DNA of 64,000 nt from Antedon mediterranea (lineage: Eukaryota > Echinodermata > Crinoidea > Comatulida > Antedonidae): positions 12,884,932 through 12,948,931 of the forward strand of contig NC_092679.1 in the NCBI RefSeq assembly GCF_964355755.1. Reading direction: 5' to 3'. How positions within the stretch are numbered: position 1 is the stretch's first letter; each line of letters starts with the position of its first letter. Both the position numbers and the translations under genes were made by a program. Shown piece by piece: positions 12,501-24,482 of this stretch. The notes beneath the pieces were generated by a model. It had not been told where the DNA came from, did no database searches, and saw nothing but the letters and a program-made list of their open reading frames with translations.

Positions 12501-15500
12501 AAAAATACCCGCCACAAAAATGCGAGGAGGCTTTGCATTTTCCTATCTCCTCCTACGATAATTGTTTTTAATAGCTGAAAACCGGTTGAACAGCTCGAGT
12601 ACAGTATCATAATGTTGAAGACAGGCCGATTTTCTTAAAAAAATACTATTTTGATAGATTTAATATACGTTTATACAAATTTATTGATTTGCGATGAATG
12701 AAACATTCCAATCTCTGTGTCGTTCCACAAGTGTCTATTCCCTCAGGCATCGTAAAGGAAAGTACTGTATACTCATAACAGAAATTCGATCCATTTTTTT
12801 TTCAATCTGTGCTGCAGAGGTTGGATATAATTTTTTTAGACGGATAATGAGCTAGTGCTAGCGTTTTCGGTCGCCGTATATTAAAGTACAAATCTTTATT
12901 ATTGCAGTTAAACCACCCACATCATCACCCTTCCCTCACTGGCATGAGTAGCGTTGTAAAGCCATAGTAGAGCCTGATAGGCCTACAGTGCATCATATGC
13001 CCTAAACGCAAAACAACTTTGGTGGGTAGGGTAGAAACCACTTTAAGTATGACTTGGCTCTAAGAAACAATTGAAAACCATTCGGCCTACTAATTAAGTT
13101 GAGTTAGAAAATTTAATATTTATTGACGATTAAATTGAATTTATGATTTTCCCCGAATAGAGGTGGTTTTCACAAATTGTTTTACATTATATAAACATAC
13201 ACATCGTAGTGATGTATCGTTACATGTACTGCTATTTTAATCTACTAGGACGGTGATACTGATAGTTTCAACAAAGTATTACATCGCAATGTTTTACTGT
13301 GTTTAGGGGTATATTATTTGTAAAACATGAAAACAATTAATATTTTGTTACTAAATGGATAAAGAATATATTTAAAAATTGTTCCTCTTTGCACCCATCC
13401 TCTTCCCCATCCCTCAACCCTAATGTTACATACAAAACACAAATTAAGTTTGTTTAAATTTGACTTAAACAAAAAGTTTCTCTTTCGGAAGTAATTCCCA
13501 GGGTGCTAATATTAGTTGAGTACATAAATCAGTGTCTATTTATTCGTTCCTGTGTAAACGACATAATTCCCAGTGGTTTTCTTTGTATTTGCGAGTTTTG
13601 GCGTGGTCTATTGCAATAACTCTGAAATTTGCAATCGAGTGACCAGCTGAATTAAAATGTTTATATATATATAAACACAAGAGGCAAAGAACATTAATTC
13701 TAAACCGCCCGGTGATATACTGAAATTTAATTAATTAATTTGAAACGATAAAGATGAGGAAATCTGTGAAAAAAAGTCGCCCAATATATATACACACATC
13801 AGGCAAAGAACATTAATTTATAAATTATAAAATATTATATATATATTATAAAATAAAACTTGGTTACTTCATGGCACTTTATTGACTAAATTTGTTTCGT
13901 AGTCAATAAATTACCATGAAGTAATCAATTTTATTTTTATTTGTGATACCTATCTAGCTCTACCAATGGTATCGAGCACTGTAACCAGATGATCTAGTTA
14001 TCTCTTACTCGTATATATATATAAATCCAAAGGCAAAATTACTGAAAAAATGACAATGCTGTGGGTATCAGTGGCTGGATCTCAATGGAGATACAAAATG
14101 ACAATGCTGTGGGTATCAGTGGCTGGATCTCAATGGAGATACAAAAAAAGCAAAAAGCATCAAAGAAAAATCCAGAAACGTTATATCAGAGCTTTGGGGC
14201 AACACTAGCTCTTCATCAGTGCAAGTGAAAGTACTTGAAAAAAGTCAATAGTTAAAGACCTATTTCCTACAATTTGTGACGTTTTGTAAAAATAATGCAT
14301 ATATATTACTTTAAAAACATTAAACCAGGTCATTCTTTGTCTTAAATGTACGTTTTATGGTAAATTATGATAAAAAAAGAGAAACAATGCACTACCTAAG
14401 TAGCTCGCGGTGAATTTCCTCTCGTTGGCCGTCTTTACTGTAGGCTTAGTTTTGTAGGCCTAGCCGGTAAACATCGGTAACGTACGAACATCGTACCGAG
14501 CATTAGGCCTAGTTTGACGTTGTATAGTTGCTGCATTAATTTCTCTCTGTTTTTTGACAGACTCCGTTGATACAAATTTGGGAAAAACCAGTATTTTCGC
14601 TGAAAAGTTAGGAATCTTCTATTTGTTTTGGCCTCACGATCAATTGAAAAGTGGGTGAATTACAGAAGAAAAACAAAAATATCAATCCGCACGCAATGCA
14701 TGTTGGGATTTATAGCGGGCCGCTAAAATTATTAGAATTGCCTTTAATATTTTTCACATTTTAAACAATTTAAAGACAAAAAAGTTATCTCAATAGGACC
14801 ATTAATGTAGTTTGTGACCGTAAATTAAAACGTAGGGAATGGTCTTTAGAAACAGGCAAGCGCTGCCTGAGTGGACAGGAATTTAAAAGAAATACAACAA
14901 AGGTGAGTATATAGATCATGATTGACACGTTTTAGCTACTACTGAAGATTAGCCTACCAATACCTACGGTATATCAATGTCGGCTAGGGTTAGGAGTTAA
15001 TAGAATAGCAGCTATAGTGCTAAAAATATGAAATCATGCCAAGAATGCGCGAAAGCATAGCCAACAAGGTTAAAGGTTGTTGCGCATGTGCAGTAAACAA
15101 TATTAGGCACGCAACCATTTCAAATTGTTTGTTTTTTTTTTTTTTTATTCGACTTCTCACTAACTCAGTTAGTGAAGGATCTGAACCAACAGGTGGTAAA
15201 CACCTCTAAAACGGTCCAGTCCCAATTTGCACAGTGGCTGTGTGTGACAGTGGCTGTGTTTGTGTGGACTAGTACACCGGGGTAACCCCCTACTCGTCTC
15301 GAAAGATGTACTAGGTTCTTTAAAGTGCGCATGAGCTATGTGTACACTGGACCTACGGTTTATAGTCCTTATCCGAGAAGACTCGTTCTACCACCAGAAC
15401 CATGGAGCGAGTGAGCCTCGAACCCTTGCCGATGTTATGGCTACGTAATTACGGTTCCACTGTCTTAACCGCTCGGCCACTCACTCGCACAACGCAACTC

Positions 15501-18500
15501 GCAACGGTTAATTAAACTGTGTTTAACATTGTGGGCGGTTCACGTTCAAACTGATGAATCTTCTTCAATTCATTAATCTGTGAGAATGAGAACAAGTTTC
15601 CCAACCGAGATTCGATATTATTTTATTATTATTATTAATTGTACGCACACCCACCAGAGATATAAATAAATAGTTTTGTAGTAAGTAACGGCCTTGTGAA
15701 AAACACCAATATGGTGATTCAAGTGTTGCATCCGTTTTTAAATAAAGTTGTTATTATTATTATAGATCAAATTGATACTTTCAGTATTTTATTCATGAAG
15801 CGGGAATTCTGAGCAGATACTTTTATATATATAAACACAACAAGGCAAGAACATTAATTCTAAACATAAAGATATATATCTTTATATAAAGGAAATTAGT
15901 CCTTTTAAAATATTTATTTTGGAATGACATGCACAATACTGTACAAGAGACCGCTTGACCAGTAGATACTCTAGAAAAGAAATACTCAACCTAAAGTACA
16001 AAAACAACAAACCATCAAAGGCCGTATTTCAAGTGATAAACAAGCTAAGAATTCATCGTTTTAAACCAAGAGGTTGCCGCGCAGGTAAAAATAAACATCG
16101 TGCAATAAGGTCAGTAACCCCAAATAGAGTTAACAAGAATAGAAAATACGTGAATCGTAATGAACAAGTTTGGTCAACATCTAGTACTAACTTAGTTACT
16201 TTGATTGACAACAGATGGACTTTACCTACGTTGTTTGTGCACAATGCTAGATCTATTTTGAATTAGATTTATGAGTAAGAGCAAATCAAATTCACCCGGA
16301 AGTTATTATTATTACCGAATCATTTCTAAAGCCGCATATTGATAACTGTCTAGTTGATTTAAATGGCTATTCAACCATAAGAGCGGATCGTCTTGATCGC
16401 CCCCACGGGGGTGTCTTGATGTACATCAAAGATGATATCCCATATAAATTGTGGGGTATTTTTAGAGACCTGAATCACGAAAGCATATGGATCACTATGA
16501 GACCTAAAAGACTTCCTAGATCAATTGCGAATATTACGATAGGAGCTTTTTACCATCCTCCAAATTTCGTAGATTATGTTACAGTGGATCACATCATCCA
16601 GTCTCTAGACCGAATTAGACTAAAACACCCTGACACTGGCATTTTTCTGGCAGGAGATTTTAATAGTGTGAAAGACCGTCAAATTCGCCAATACCCGCTA
16701 AAACAACTAGTTACAGTCAACACTCAAGCTCAGGCTACTTTAGACCTAATATACTCGAACATTGGCAACTATTTTAATGTTCCTTATATAGAACCTGCGC
16801 TTAGTCTGTCAGACCACCATGCTGTAATATGCAAACCGAAAGTAGTTATAGCTACTGATCCCCCTGTGAAACTAATCTTTTCTAAACGTTTAGTCAACAA
16901 AGAAGCCAAGCTGCGTTTTGCGGAAGAACTAAGCAGCATTAAATGGCATGAGCTGTTCGCATTAGAATCATGCAAGCTTCAATATGATTTTTTCAGTGGA
17001 GTGCTTCGTGAACTCACAGACCGTTTTTTCCCTTTAAAAGAATTCAAAAAGACAAGCACAGATAAGCCATGGGTAACTGCTGAATATAAAGGTCTTATTC
17101 GCAGACGACAAGCCGCATTGAAACAAGATGACATGGAATCAATAATGTTCTTCGAAATGCAGTCAACAGAGCTACTAAAATATTGAAAAAACAATATAGT
17201 CTAGGCAAAAAATGTGAAAAAAATGAGTTAGGGGGAGTGGAATTCATTAATAGTCTCCATGTTAACCTTCCATTAATTAAATACCTCCAATAACAGTAGA
17301 AGTTTGCAAATAGCATGTGATAACATATATGATTGGTCTAGTAATAATGATATGGTAATTAATGAGAAGAAAACTGTAGAACTGTTGATAAGTTGTAAAC
17401 GTGTTAACACTAATTTACCTTCACTTGTCTTAAATGAAGTAGATCTAAAAAAAGTCAATCACGCCAAACTTTTAGGCGTTATGATCCAAGATAACCTATC
17501 CTGGCATGGCAAGGTCATATTGACTATATTGTTAAAAAGTGTAATGTAAGGATCTATTTTTTAAAGCAACTTAACTGAGCTGGCCTTAACCCCCAGACTC
17601 TTAAGATATTTTTACTGTACGATTATAAGATCAGTTATTGAATATGCCTGCCCGATTTGGTACACTGGCTTAACTAACAAACAGGCTGATTCCATCGAAA
17701 AACTACAGAAACGTGCATGGGGTGTTTACTGTCAGGAGTCCCTTACTGGGAGGCAAGGGAATTCCTTAGGCTACCCTGTCTCAAGGAACGATTGCTGGAG
17801 ATGAGCAGAAAGTATTTCACAAAACTGAAGTCAGAGGAGCACCGGCTGAATCACCTTCTTCCATCACAAGTCAAACACAAATATAACCTAAATTATACGC
17901 CATACCCTTCACTCGAATCAATAGATCAGGAAACTTCATCATCAACTATGGACTTTCTCACCTGTTTGTCATGTCACTTTCGTTTCCGTGACTTGGGGTG
18001 GTCCGAGGAACCCTTCTTTCTGGTAGGGACTCCTGGTAACTGGATTTTAAATAACTTATATAATTACAATAAATAGCTAAGATAACAATAATAATAAAAA
18101 CAAACACGTATCAAATGAATAACTTTTTAATTCCTTTTATATTATATATAGTTTTATAACATTTTATCGTACAAGTTGTTTCATATTTTAATGTAATTTT
18201 ATATTGTAATTATTGACTTGTGTTTTATCTTATTTATTTTTGAATTGTAAATTTAAACTATTTGTATTACTATTTTAGGTGATTCTCTGACACTTCATAA
18301 CAATCAACAGTTTTCAACGTTTGACCAAGATCATGACATGCATTCCTCACCATGTGCTGTGTCATTCAAAGGAGCTTGGTGGTATAAGAATTGTCATGAT
18401 TCAAATCTGAATGGATTGTACTTGGGTGGTCAGACAGATCAGTTTGCCACAGGTGTGGTGTGGGAACATTGGAAAGGGCACAACTATTCCTTGAAAACTA

Positions 18501-18544
18501 GTGAGATGAAGATACGTAGAAAGCTTACCAATGGCACACAATAA
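9530..18544 (+). CDS. Secreted fibrinogen-related (ficolin/tenascin-C-terminal type) protein
   Basis: Four exons, 9530-9674, 10665-10798, 11061-11322 and 18279-18544, join in phases 1, 0, 1 to give 268 residues. Residues 1-18 form a hydrophobic signal peptide ([17 protein letters not shown]). The fibrinogen domain starts near residue 53 (DCTDIL) and runs through [20 protein letters not shown], the exon 3 core with [19 protein letters not shown] and [10 protein letters not shown], and the C-terminal subdomain. That last part holds a ficolin-like calcium site (FDQDHD), the [15 protein letters not shown] signature and [11 protein letters not shown]. Short spacing between signal peptide and domain means there is no collagen stalk. 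Such proteins are secreted lectins that often bind acetylated sugars in innate immunity; that role is inferred. Intron 3 (about 7 kb) is packed with transposons. Confidence 0.9.
10003..10335 (+). mobile_element. LINE 3' end in intron 1
   Basis: The C-terminal tail of a LINE protein ([19 protein letters not shown], then stop near 10080) is followed by a 3' UTR ending AATTTCCATTTATATTACTA, then GGACAATAAAATAATATCAGTATCAGTAT. The tail is the plus-strand equivalent of the 3' end at 4395-4445, so both belong to one CR1/jockey-like lineage. Severely 5'-truncated. Confidence 0.65.
11439..13567 (-). mobile_element. Helitron-like element H1, copy A (split by a MITE, 3' truncated)
   Basis: 11439-11443 plus 12250-13567 correspond, in reverse, to the elements at 27275-28728 and 30367-31808. 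Shared landmarks include AAATTTACGTAAGGGC at the end, ACACCCCTATTTGGGGCAAA, CCGGTTTTCAGC, CTCCTCCTACGATAATTG and TTCGGAAGTAATTCCCAGGG. The far end carrying the hairpin is missing. No coding sequence is preserved, so it is nonautonomous. Confidence 0.7.
11444..12249. mobile_element. TA-flanked MITE with 27-bp terminal inverted repeats
   Basis: An 806-bp element. The ends are exact inverted repeats starting CCGTATATTTCGGTGTATAA, continuing GTCGCAC, and related GTATAAGACGCACCC motifs occur just inside both ends. TA flanks both sides. It interrupts copy A of H1: joining the flanks at one TA restores the H1 terminus seen intact at 28714-28728 and 31794-31808. TA duplication suggests a Tc1/mariner-type transposase in trans. 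The GC-richer interior has no long open frame. Confidence 0.85.
13670..13790 (-). mobile_element. SINE fragment, family S1
   Basis: Contains TTCTAAACCGCCCGGTGATA, TTAATTAATTTGAAACG and GAGGAAATCTGTGA, in the same order as the fuller copy at 49886-50045. The tRNA-like head is missing. Short AT microsatellites surround it. Confidence 0.5.
14030..14240 (-). repeat. Interspersed repeat R1 with a CTGATGA stem motif
   Basis: Landmarks on the plus strand are CCAAAGGCAAAATTACTGAA, ATGACAATGCTGTGGGTATC and GGATCTCAATGGAGATAC; a 49-bp piece is duplicated in tandem (14047-14143). The other end, read on minus, has ACTGATGAAGAGCTAG followed by a complementary AGCTCT. Related copies lie at 37500-37612, 46985-47045 and 60340-60500. 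The family is unknown; a Penelope-like terminal repeat is one possibility. Confidence 0.5.
14256..14845 (-). mobile_element. TTAA-flanked MITE, family M1, copy 2
   Basis: A 590-bp reverse-oriented copy of the element at 5850-6475, sharing long blocks such as TACGTTTTATGGTAAATTAT (reversed) and GCGAGCTACTTAGGTAGTGC (reversed). Ends are AGACCTATTTCCTAC and CGTAGGGAATGGTCT. Flanks are TTAA (14252-14255) and TTAG, a one-base decay of the duplication. Confidence 0.8.
15132..15490 (-). mobile_element. tRNA-derived SINE, minus strand
   Basis: Read on minus, a tRNA-like head at 15490-15410 has an A box (TGGCCGAGCGGTTAAG) and a B box (GGGTTCGAGGCTC), most like a Leu/Ser-type tRNA. A unique body of about 270 bp follows and ends in a poly-A tail, seen as T16 at 15132-15147. 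This is the classic pol III SINE layout. Confidence 0.85.
15570..15866. repeat. Scattered S1-SINE-like fragments
   Basis: 15570-15615 (CTGTGAGAATGAGAACAAG, CCCAACCGAGATTCGA) and 15826-15866 (AAGAACATTAATTCTAAAC) match parts of the S1 family. Between them is ordinary AT-rich sequence with TTATTATT runs. Confidence 0.35.
15955..18076 (+). pseudogene. Non-LTR retrotransposon with endonuclease but deleted RT core
   Basis: 15955-16266 is a basic N-terminal part ending [11 protein letters not shown]. 16416-17186 is an APE-type endonuclease with LAGDFNS and SLSDHHAV, the catalytic Asp and His motifs. After a stop at 17184 the sequence jumps at about 17290 to the end of an RT domain ([32 protein letters not shown]) and then the C-terminal region (17717-18076). 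The RT palm including its FADD motif is absent, so the copy has an internal deletion plus frameshifts. It sits in the last intron of fibrinogen-related gene 1. Confidence 0.85.
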
Positions 18545-18899
18545 TACAGATGAGGATGTGTTGCAGCCTACCAGATGACTTTTTACTTTTATACTTTACT
18601 TTTAACTTTAATATTAATGTTATGGGTCGATTTAGCGTGTTTTCTGCCTTCGGCACCCAGGTGATAAGCCTGAACCCCAGTGATGGATGAAAATGAGTCA
18701 GGACAACACAAAACACTGTACACAGTACTTTCTTTCTCGTATTTTAATCATAACCATGCAAACAGCAACACAAGAAGTCACCGTAAACATGCAAAACATT
18801 AACACAACGGAACGGAAGCATAAGCAAAATGGAAGCAAAACTATTAAATGACATCGTATATACATATTTTAACTGTGTAAAACATTCAGGAAACCGTTA
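18545..18899. other. 3' flank of fibrinogen-related gene 1
   Basis: Probable 3' UTR and intergenic sequence. No gene or clear AATAAA signal was seen in the first 350 bases. Confidence 0.3.
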
Positions 18900-20715
18900 T
18901 TTAACAGGCAACTACAGTGAATTAACTATACTGTCAACACTATTAAACTGGAAACTACAATGAAACTACACTGTCAACGTTATTAAACTAGAAACTACAG
19001 TGAAACTACACTGTCAACGTTATTAAACTAGAAACTACAGTGAAACTACACGGTCAACGTTATGAAACTAGAAACTACAGTGAAACTACACTGTCAACGT
19101 TATTAAACTAGAAACTACAGTGAAACTACACGGTCAACGTTATGAAACTAGAAACTACAGTGAAACTACACTGTCAACGTTATTAAACTAGAAACTACAG
19201 TGAACTACACTGTCAACGTTATGAAACTAGAAACTACAGTGAAACTACACTGTCAACGTTATTAAACTAGAAACTACAGTGAACTACACTGTCAACGTTA
19301 TTAAACTAGAAACTACAGTGAAACTACACGGTCAACGTTATTAAACTAGAAACTACAGTGAACTACACTGTCAACGTTATGAAACTAGAAACTACAGTGA
19401 AACTACACTGTCAACGTTATTAAACTAGAAACTACAGTGAACTACACTGTCAACGTTATTAAACTAGAAACTACAGTGAAACTACACGGTCAACGTTATT
19501 AAACTAGAAACTACAGTGAAACTACACGGTCAACGTTATGGAACTAGAAACTACAGTGAACTACACTGTCAACGTTATTAAACTAGAAACTACAGTGAAC
19601 TACACTGTCAACGTTATTAAACTAGAAACTACAGTGAACTACACTGTCAACGTTATTAAACTGGAAACTACAGTGAAACTACACGGTCAACGTTATGAAA
19701 CTAGAAACTACAGTGAAACTACACTGTCAACGTTATGAAACTAGAAACTACAGTGAAACTACACGGTCAACGTTATGAAACTAGAAACTACAGTGAAACT
19801 ACACGTCCTGTCAACGTTATTAAACTACAAACTACAGTGAACTACACTGTCAACGTTATTAAACTAGAAACTACAGTGAAACTACACGGTCAACGTTATT
19901 AAACTAGAAACTACAGTGAAACTACACTGTCAACGTTATTAAACTGGAAATTACAGTGAAACTACACTGTCAACGTTATTAAACTGGAAATTACAGTGAA
20001 ACTACACTGTCAACGTTATTAAACTGGAAACTACAGTGAAGCAACACTGTCAACGTTATTTAACTGGAAACTACACTGAACTACACTGTCAACGTTATTA
20101 AACTGGAAACTACAGTGAAGCAACACTGTCAACGTTATTAAACTGGAAACAGTGGAACTACACGGTCAACGTTATTAAACTAGAAACTACAGTGAACTAC
20201 ACTGTCAACGTTATTAAACTAGAAATTACAGTGAAACTACACTGTCAACGTTATTAAACTGGAAACTACAGTGAAGCTACACTGTCAACGTTATTAAACT
20301 GGAAACAGTGGAACTACACGGTCAACGTTATTAAACTAGAAACTACAGTGAACTACACTGTCAACGTTATTAAACTAGAAATTACAATGAACTACACTGT
20401 CAACGTTATTAAACTGGAAACTACACTGTCAACGTTATTAAACTGGAAACTACAGTGAAACTACACTGTCAACGTTATTAAAATGTAAACAGTGGAACTA
20501 CACTGTCAACGTTATTAAAATGGAAACAGTGGAACTACACGGTCAATGTTATTAAACTGGAAACAGTGGAACTACACGGTCAACGTTATTACTGGAAACA
20601 GTGGAACTACATGGTCAACGTTATTAAACTGGAAACAGTGGAACTACACGGTCAACCTTATTAAACTGGAAACAGTGGAACTACACGGTTAACATTATTA
20701 CTGGAAACTACAGTT
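18900..20715. repeat. Minisatellite, 35-40 bp unit, about 45 copies
   Basis: The unit is built from AAACTAGAAACTACAGTG, AAACTACACTGTCAACG and TTATT. Early copies are 39-40 bp with CTGTCAACG/CGGTCAACG variants; copies after about 20100 include a shorter 35-bp type (CTGGAAACAGTGGAACTACA). Short open frames in the array are artefacts of the repeat. Confidence 0.95.
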
Positions 20716-21004
20716 AAAGTACTCAATTAGTGTAGAAATCAATACATGAATCAATTAACAGCGGCTATTATATGTACATTAAATGCAATTCTGCTCAATA
20801 ATAATAATATGCATCGCCATATCTACATAGAAATACACAATATCATGAATATTAGCATTAAATAAATAGCAAATACATCTATCTAACAGAGTATTATATG
20901 TTAGACACAATTTCTCGTTACCACGTGTAGTAGCATATAAATAACCTCCACTGTGTAAACTAAACCTAACCCTTTAACTATACACAGTTTAAGTGTATCC
21001 AATC
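20716..21004. other. Unannotated AT-rich spacer
   Basis: Nothing recognised between the minisatellite and the LINE 3' end. Confidence 0.4.
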
Positions 21005-23165
21005 TGTATTAAGTGTATCTAATTTTCATAGCTCAAAAAATCTCCATCTGTTTTAACAAGATCATTAACAAAACGAATTCCCTTTTTAAACCATAGTACA
21101 CTGTTTTTTTTGTATCTCTTTATGTCACTATTTATCCATAAAGATGAACTTAAAACTCCATTTAAATCTAAATTTGCATTTCTAATTTTTGTCAATTCAG
21201 CCCAGGAATTCAAAACATCCTTCCAAAACGGGTTGCTTAACCTTTTTGAAATTTCAAACAGTGGAGAGGATCCATAATCGAAAATTGAGCAGGATGTCTT
21301 TACAAAAGTGTTGAACATTGAATTTATATTGTCATCCTGTCTTACTCTCCTCATCCATGCTACTTTCACAGATTTTACATAACAAAAAAAATCTACCATT
21401 TTTGTTCCACCCTCTGAGTATCCTTGCATTTCTTTTAACCCTATCGGGCTTATTATCCCAAATAAATTTTAAAAAGGAATTGTGTATTTTCTGAAGTGTT
21501 TTCAGGTCTGGGTTTGGTAATGCATTAAACAGATAGTTAAGTTTTGATAGCATCAAAGATTTACAGACAACAATTCTTCCTAAAACTGTCAGCCTTCTTT
21601 TCGACCACACCTCTAGAAGCTTGTTAATTTTTTCTACTGCAGGTCCATAATTTAGGTCTAGCATTTTATTAAGGTCAAGTGAGAAATGTACTCCGAGTAG
21701 TTTTATGTTACTATATTTTCTTGCCCCAATCCATATGGCTACTGATTTTTCAAAATTTATTTGCAGTCCTGACATTTTTTTTTTATTCAAAATAAATGTT
21801 GTGTCATCTTCATATTGCTTTATAGAAATATTTAACCCATCTAACTGGTAACCTCTGATTTGTTGGTTTTGTCGCACCATATCCCCAAGTATTTCTGCAC
21901 ACAGAATAAAAATATATGGCGATAGTGGGTCTCCTTTTCTACATCCTCTTAATACATTGAAAAAACAAGATAAATGACCATTAACTGTAACACATGACTT
22001 TGCTTTTGCATTTAAAACATGATACCCTTGAATGAAATCTTCGCCAAATCCAACAAAGTTAAGTACATTTTTAACAAATTGTCTAGACAAAGAATCAAAA
22101 GCTTTTTTAAAGTTAACTAAAAATAATAAACCTTCTTGCTTATGATTTTCAGCATGTGAAATGATGTCATAGATGCAACGAATGCCAACCACTTTGGTCT
22201 CTGTTTATAAGTGTTGGCAGTACTTCTTTTAAAAGATTATTTGTATTTGTATTTTGTATTTTGTATTTTGTATTAATATTTGTCCTCAGTGAGGAAATTC
22301 GGATTAGGCCCTCCACGGACCCACGGCAGCCAGCAGTGCAGCGCCTACCAGATTAGGCAATGAGAGTAAATCATCTTGCCTAAGGATGCAATTAGTATGG
22401 TACAGATAACCTCGAACCCATGCCTATCACATGCTAGTCCGATATTACCATTACACCATCACTCTCCAGTATATACAGCACCCGCCACGATTTCTAGACG
22501 GTCTCCCATCCAGAACGCAACCGGGCCCAACGTTGCTTAACTTCGGTGATCTGACGAGAACCGGTGTTTCAACGCAGTATGGCCGTATATTAGCAATAGC
22601 TGATGCTACAATTTTATATGGTACATGCAATAGAGATATTGGACGCCAGTTACTTATTTTGTTTCTACCTTTTAAGGCCTTAGGCAACAGAGTGATTATT
22701 CCTTGTCTTTGTGTAATTGATAATTTACCACTTTTAAAAGCATAGTTTAGTGATTTAAGAATAAATGGTGAAATGTCTCCTCAAAAACATCTTAAAAAAT
22801 TCTACTGTAAAACCGTCCGATCCAGGTGATTTACCATTTTTCATATTTTTTAAGGATGATGTTATATCGGACATAGTTAAAGTGACCTCTAAAGCAGTTT
22901 TTTCAGATATTGCTAATCGTTTTACATAGTTTGAAAACAACAATTTCTCTAATTCACAATGTTCTACTTTGGAAAAGGAATATAAGGTTTTATAGTCTGT
23001 CACTTCATTCATTATATCATTTTGACTAAGGAGCTTATCTTCATTGTTATTTTGTAACTCGTGAATCATTTTATTAACATAATTTCGTTTTTCCAAATTT
23101 AAAAAATATTTTGTAGGCTTTTCACCTTGCAGTAGGCTTTTCACCTTGTATGTTATATTATTTTG
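21005..23165 (-). mobile_element. Tx1/L1-like LINE reverse transcriptase remnant
   Basis: On the minus strand: 23144-22755 (SLLQGEKPTKYFLNLEKRN, NGKSPGSDGFTVEFFK), then 22687-22592 (NWRPISLLHVPYKIVASAIA), then after an inserted SINE 22237-21332 (LLFLVNFKKAFDSLSRQFV, GCRKGDPLSPYIFILCAEIL, QYEDDTTFIL), then 21429-21019. Domain order matches L1/Tx1-clade RT. Frameshifts near 22780 and 21400, a YEDD instead of the usual YADD, and missing residues just after it show decay. It is 5'-truncated near 23165. Confidence 0.85.
22242..22587 (-). mobile_element. Composite SINE with 5S rRNA head and tRNA-like segment
   Basis: On minus, 22587-22475 reads as a 5S rRNA-like head (TACGGCCATACTGCG, GATCACCGAAGTTAAGCAAC, GGATGGGAGACCG, GGGTGCTGTA). 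It is followed by a tRNA-like stretch with a B box (GGGTTCGAGGT, about 22420-22409), a unique body and a tail of AAATAC-type repeats (22242-22275). It interrupts the Tx1/L1-like RT frame; TATT at 22238-22241 and 22588-22591 is the likely target duplication. SINE3-type elements have 5S heads; adding a tRNA-like part is less usual. Confidence 0.85.
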
Positions 23166-23339
23166 CTTTAACTGTGACTACATTTAGACATGGTATGGTA
23201 TAGTTGAAATATAATCTACTATATAGCAGCTATAGCTGAGGTTTCAGGCAAGTGACCAATGTCACAGTAGGATAATAAAATAACAGCTATTCCAAGGCTA
23301 TTTTAAGCCTGTTTGTTATAGTTGGTGTAAAGCAACTGC

Positions 23340-24482
23340 ACAGCTATGTGTTTGCTATTTATGGCTATATGAGGTATAGCAATTGCACAGCTATTTGTTT
23401 GCTATTTATGGCTATATCATATATAGCAATTACAAGGCTATTTGTTTGCTATTTATGGCTATATCAAGTACAGCATTTGCAAGCTATTTGTAGGCTATTT
23501 ATGGCTATATCAAGTATAGCAATTACACAGATATTTATTTGCTATTTATGGCTATATCAAGTATAATAATTACAGTTATTTGTTTGCTATTTTTGCTATT
23601 ACCAAGTATAGCAATTGCACAGCTATTTATTTGCTATTTATGGCTATATCAAGTATAGTAATTACACAGCTATTTGTTTGCTCTTTATGGCTATTACCAA
23701 GTATAGCAATTAACAGTTATTTGTTTGCTAATATGGCTATATCAAGTATAGTAATTACGCAGCTATTTGTTTGCTATTTATAACTATATCAAGTATAGCA
23801 ATTAACAGCTATTTGTTTGCTATTTATGGCTATATCAAGTATAGCAATTACACAGATATTTGTTTGCTATTTATGGCTATATCAAGTATAGTAATTAACA
23901 GTTATTTGTTTGCTATTTATGGCTATATCAAGTATAGCAATTAACAGTTATTTGTTTGCTATTTATGGCTATATCAAGTATAGCAATTACACAGATATTT
24001 GTTTGCTATTTATAACTATATCAAGTATAGCAATTAACAGCTATTTGTTTGCTATTTATGGCTATATCAAGTATAGCAATTAACAGTTATTTGTTTGCTA
24101 TTTATGGCTATATCAAGTATAGCAATTACACAGATATTTGTTTGCTATTTATAACTATATCAAGTATAGCAATTAACAGCTATTTGTTTGCTATTTATGG
24201 CTATATCAAGTATAGCAATTAACAGTTATTTGTTTGCTATTTATGGCTATATCAAGTATAGCAATTACACAGATATTTGTTTGCTATTTATGGCTATATC
24301 AAATATAGCAATTAAGTTACACAGTTATTTGTTTGCTATTTATGGCTATATCAAGTATAGCAATTGCACAGCTATTTGTTTGCTATTTACGGCTATATCA
24401 AGTATAGCAATTAACAGCTATTTGTTTGCTATTTATGACTATATCAAGTATAGCAATTAACAGCTATTTGTTTGCTATTTAT
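23340..24482. repeat. Minisatellite, 46-48 bp unit, about 24 copies
   Basis: The unit is GCTATTTGTTTGCTATTTAT, then GGCTATATCAAGTATAGCAA and TTAACA or TTACACA. Copies alternate between the AACAG and ACACAG junction types. Open frames within it are repeat artefacts. It begins just upstream of the LINE 5' truncation point. Confidence 0.95.

Noticed and set aside
19538-19738. Open frame with repeated ETTVNYTVNVIKL units
   Set aside because: Produced by the 40-bp minisatellite; no start context or homology.
22475-22587. Functional 5S rRNA gene
   Set aside because: Continuous with a SINE body and tail and flanked by a target duplication; several differences from 5S consensus in its 3' half.
23348-24460. 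Several open frames of YLLFMAISSIAI-type repeats
   Set aside because: Artefacts of the 47-bp minisatellite.
18900-24482. CRISPR-like array
   Set aside because: Repeats are contiguous minisatellites without unique spacers, in a eukaryotic genome.
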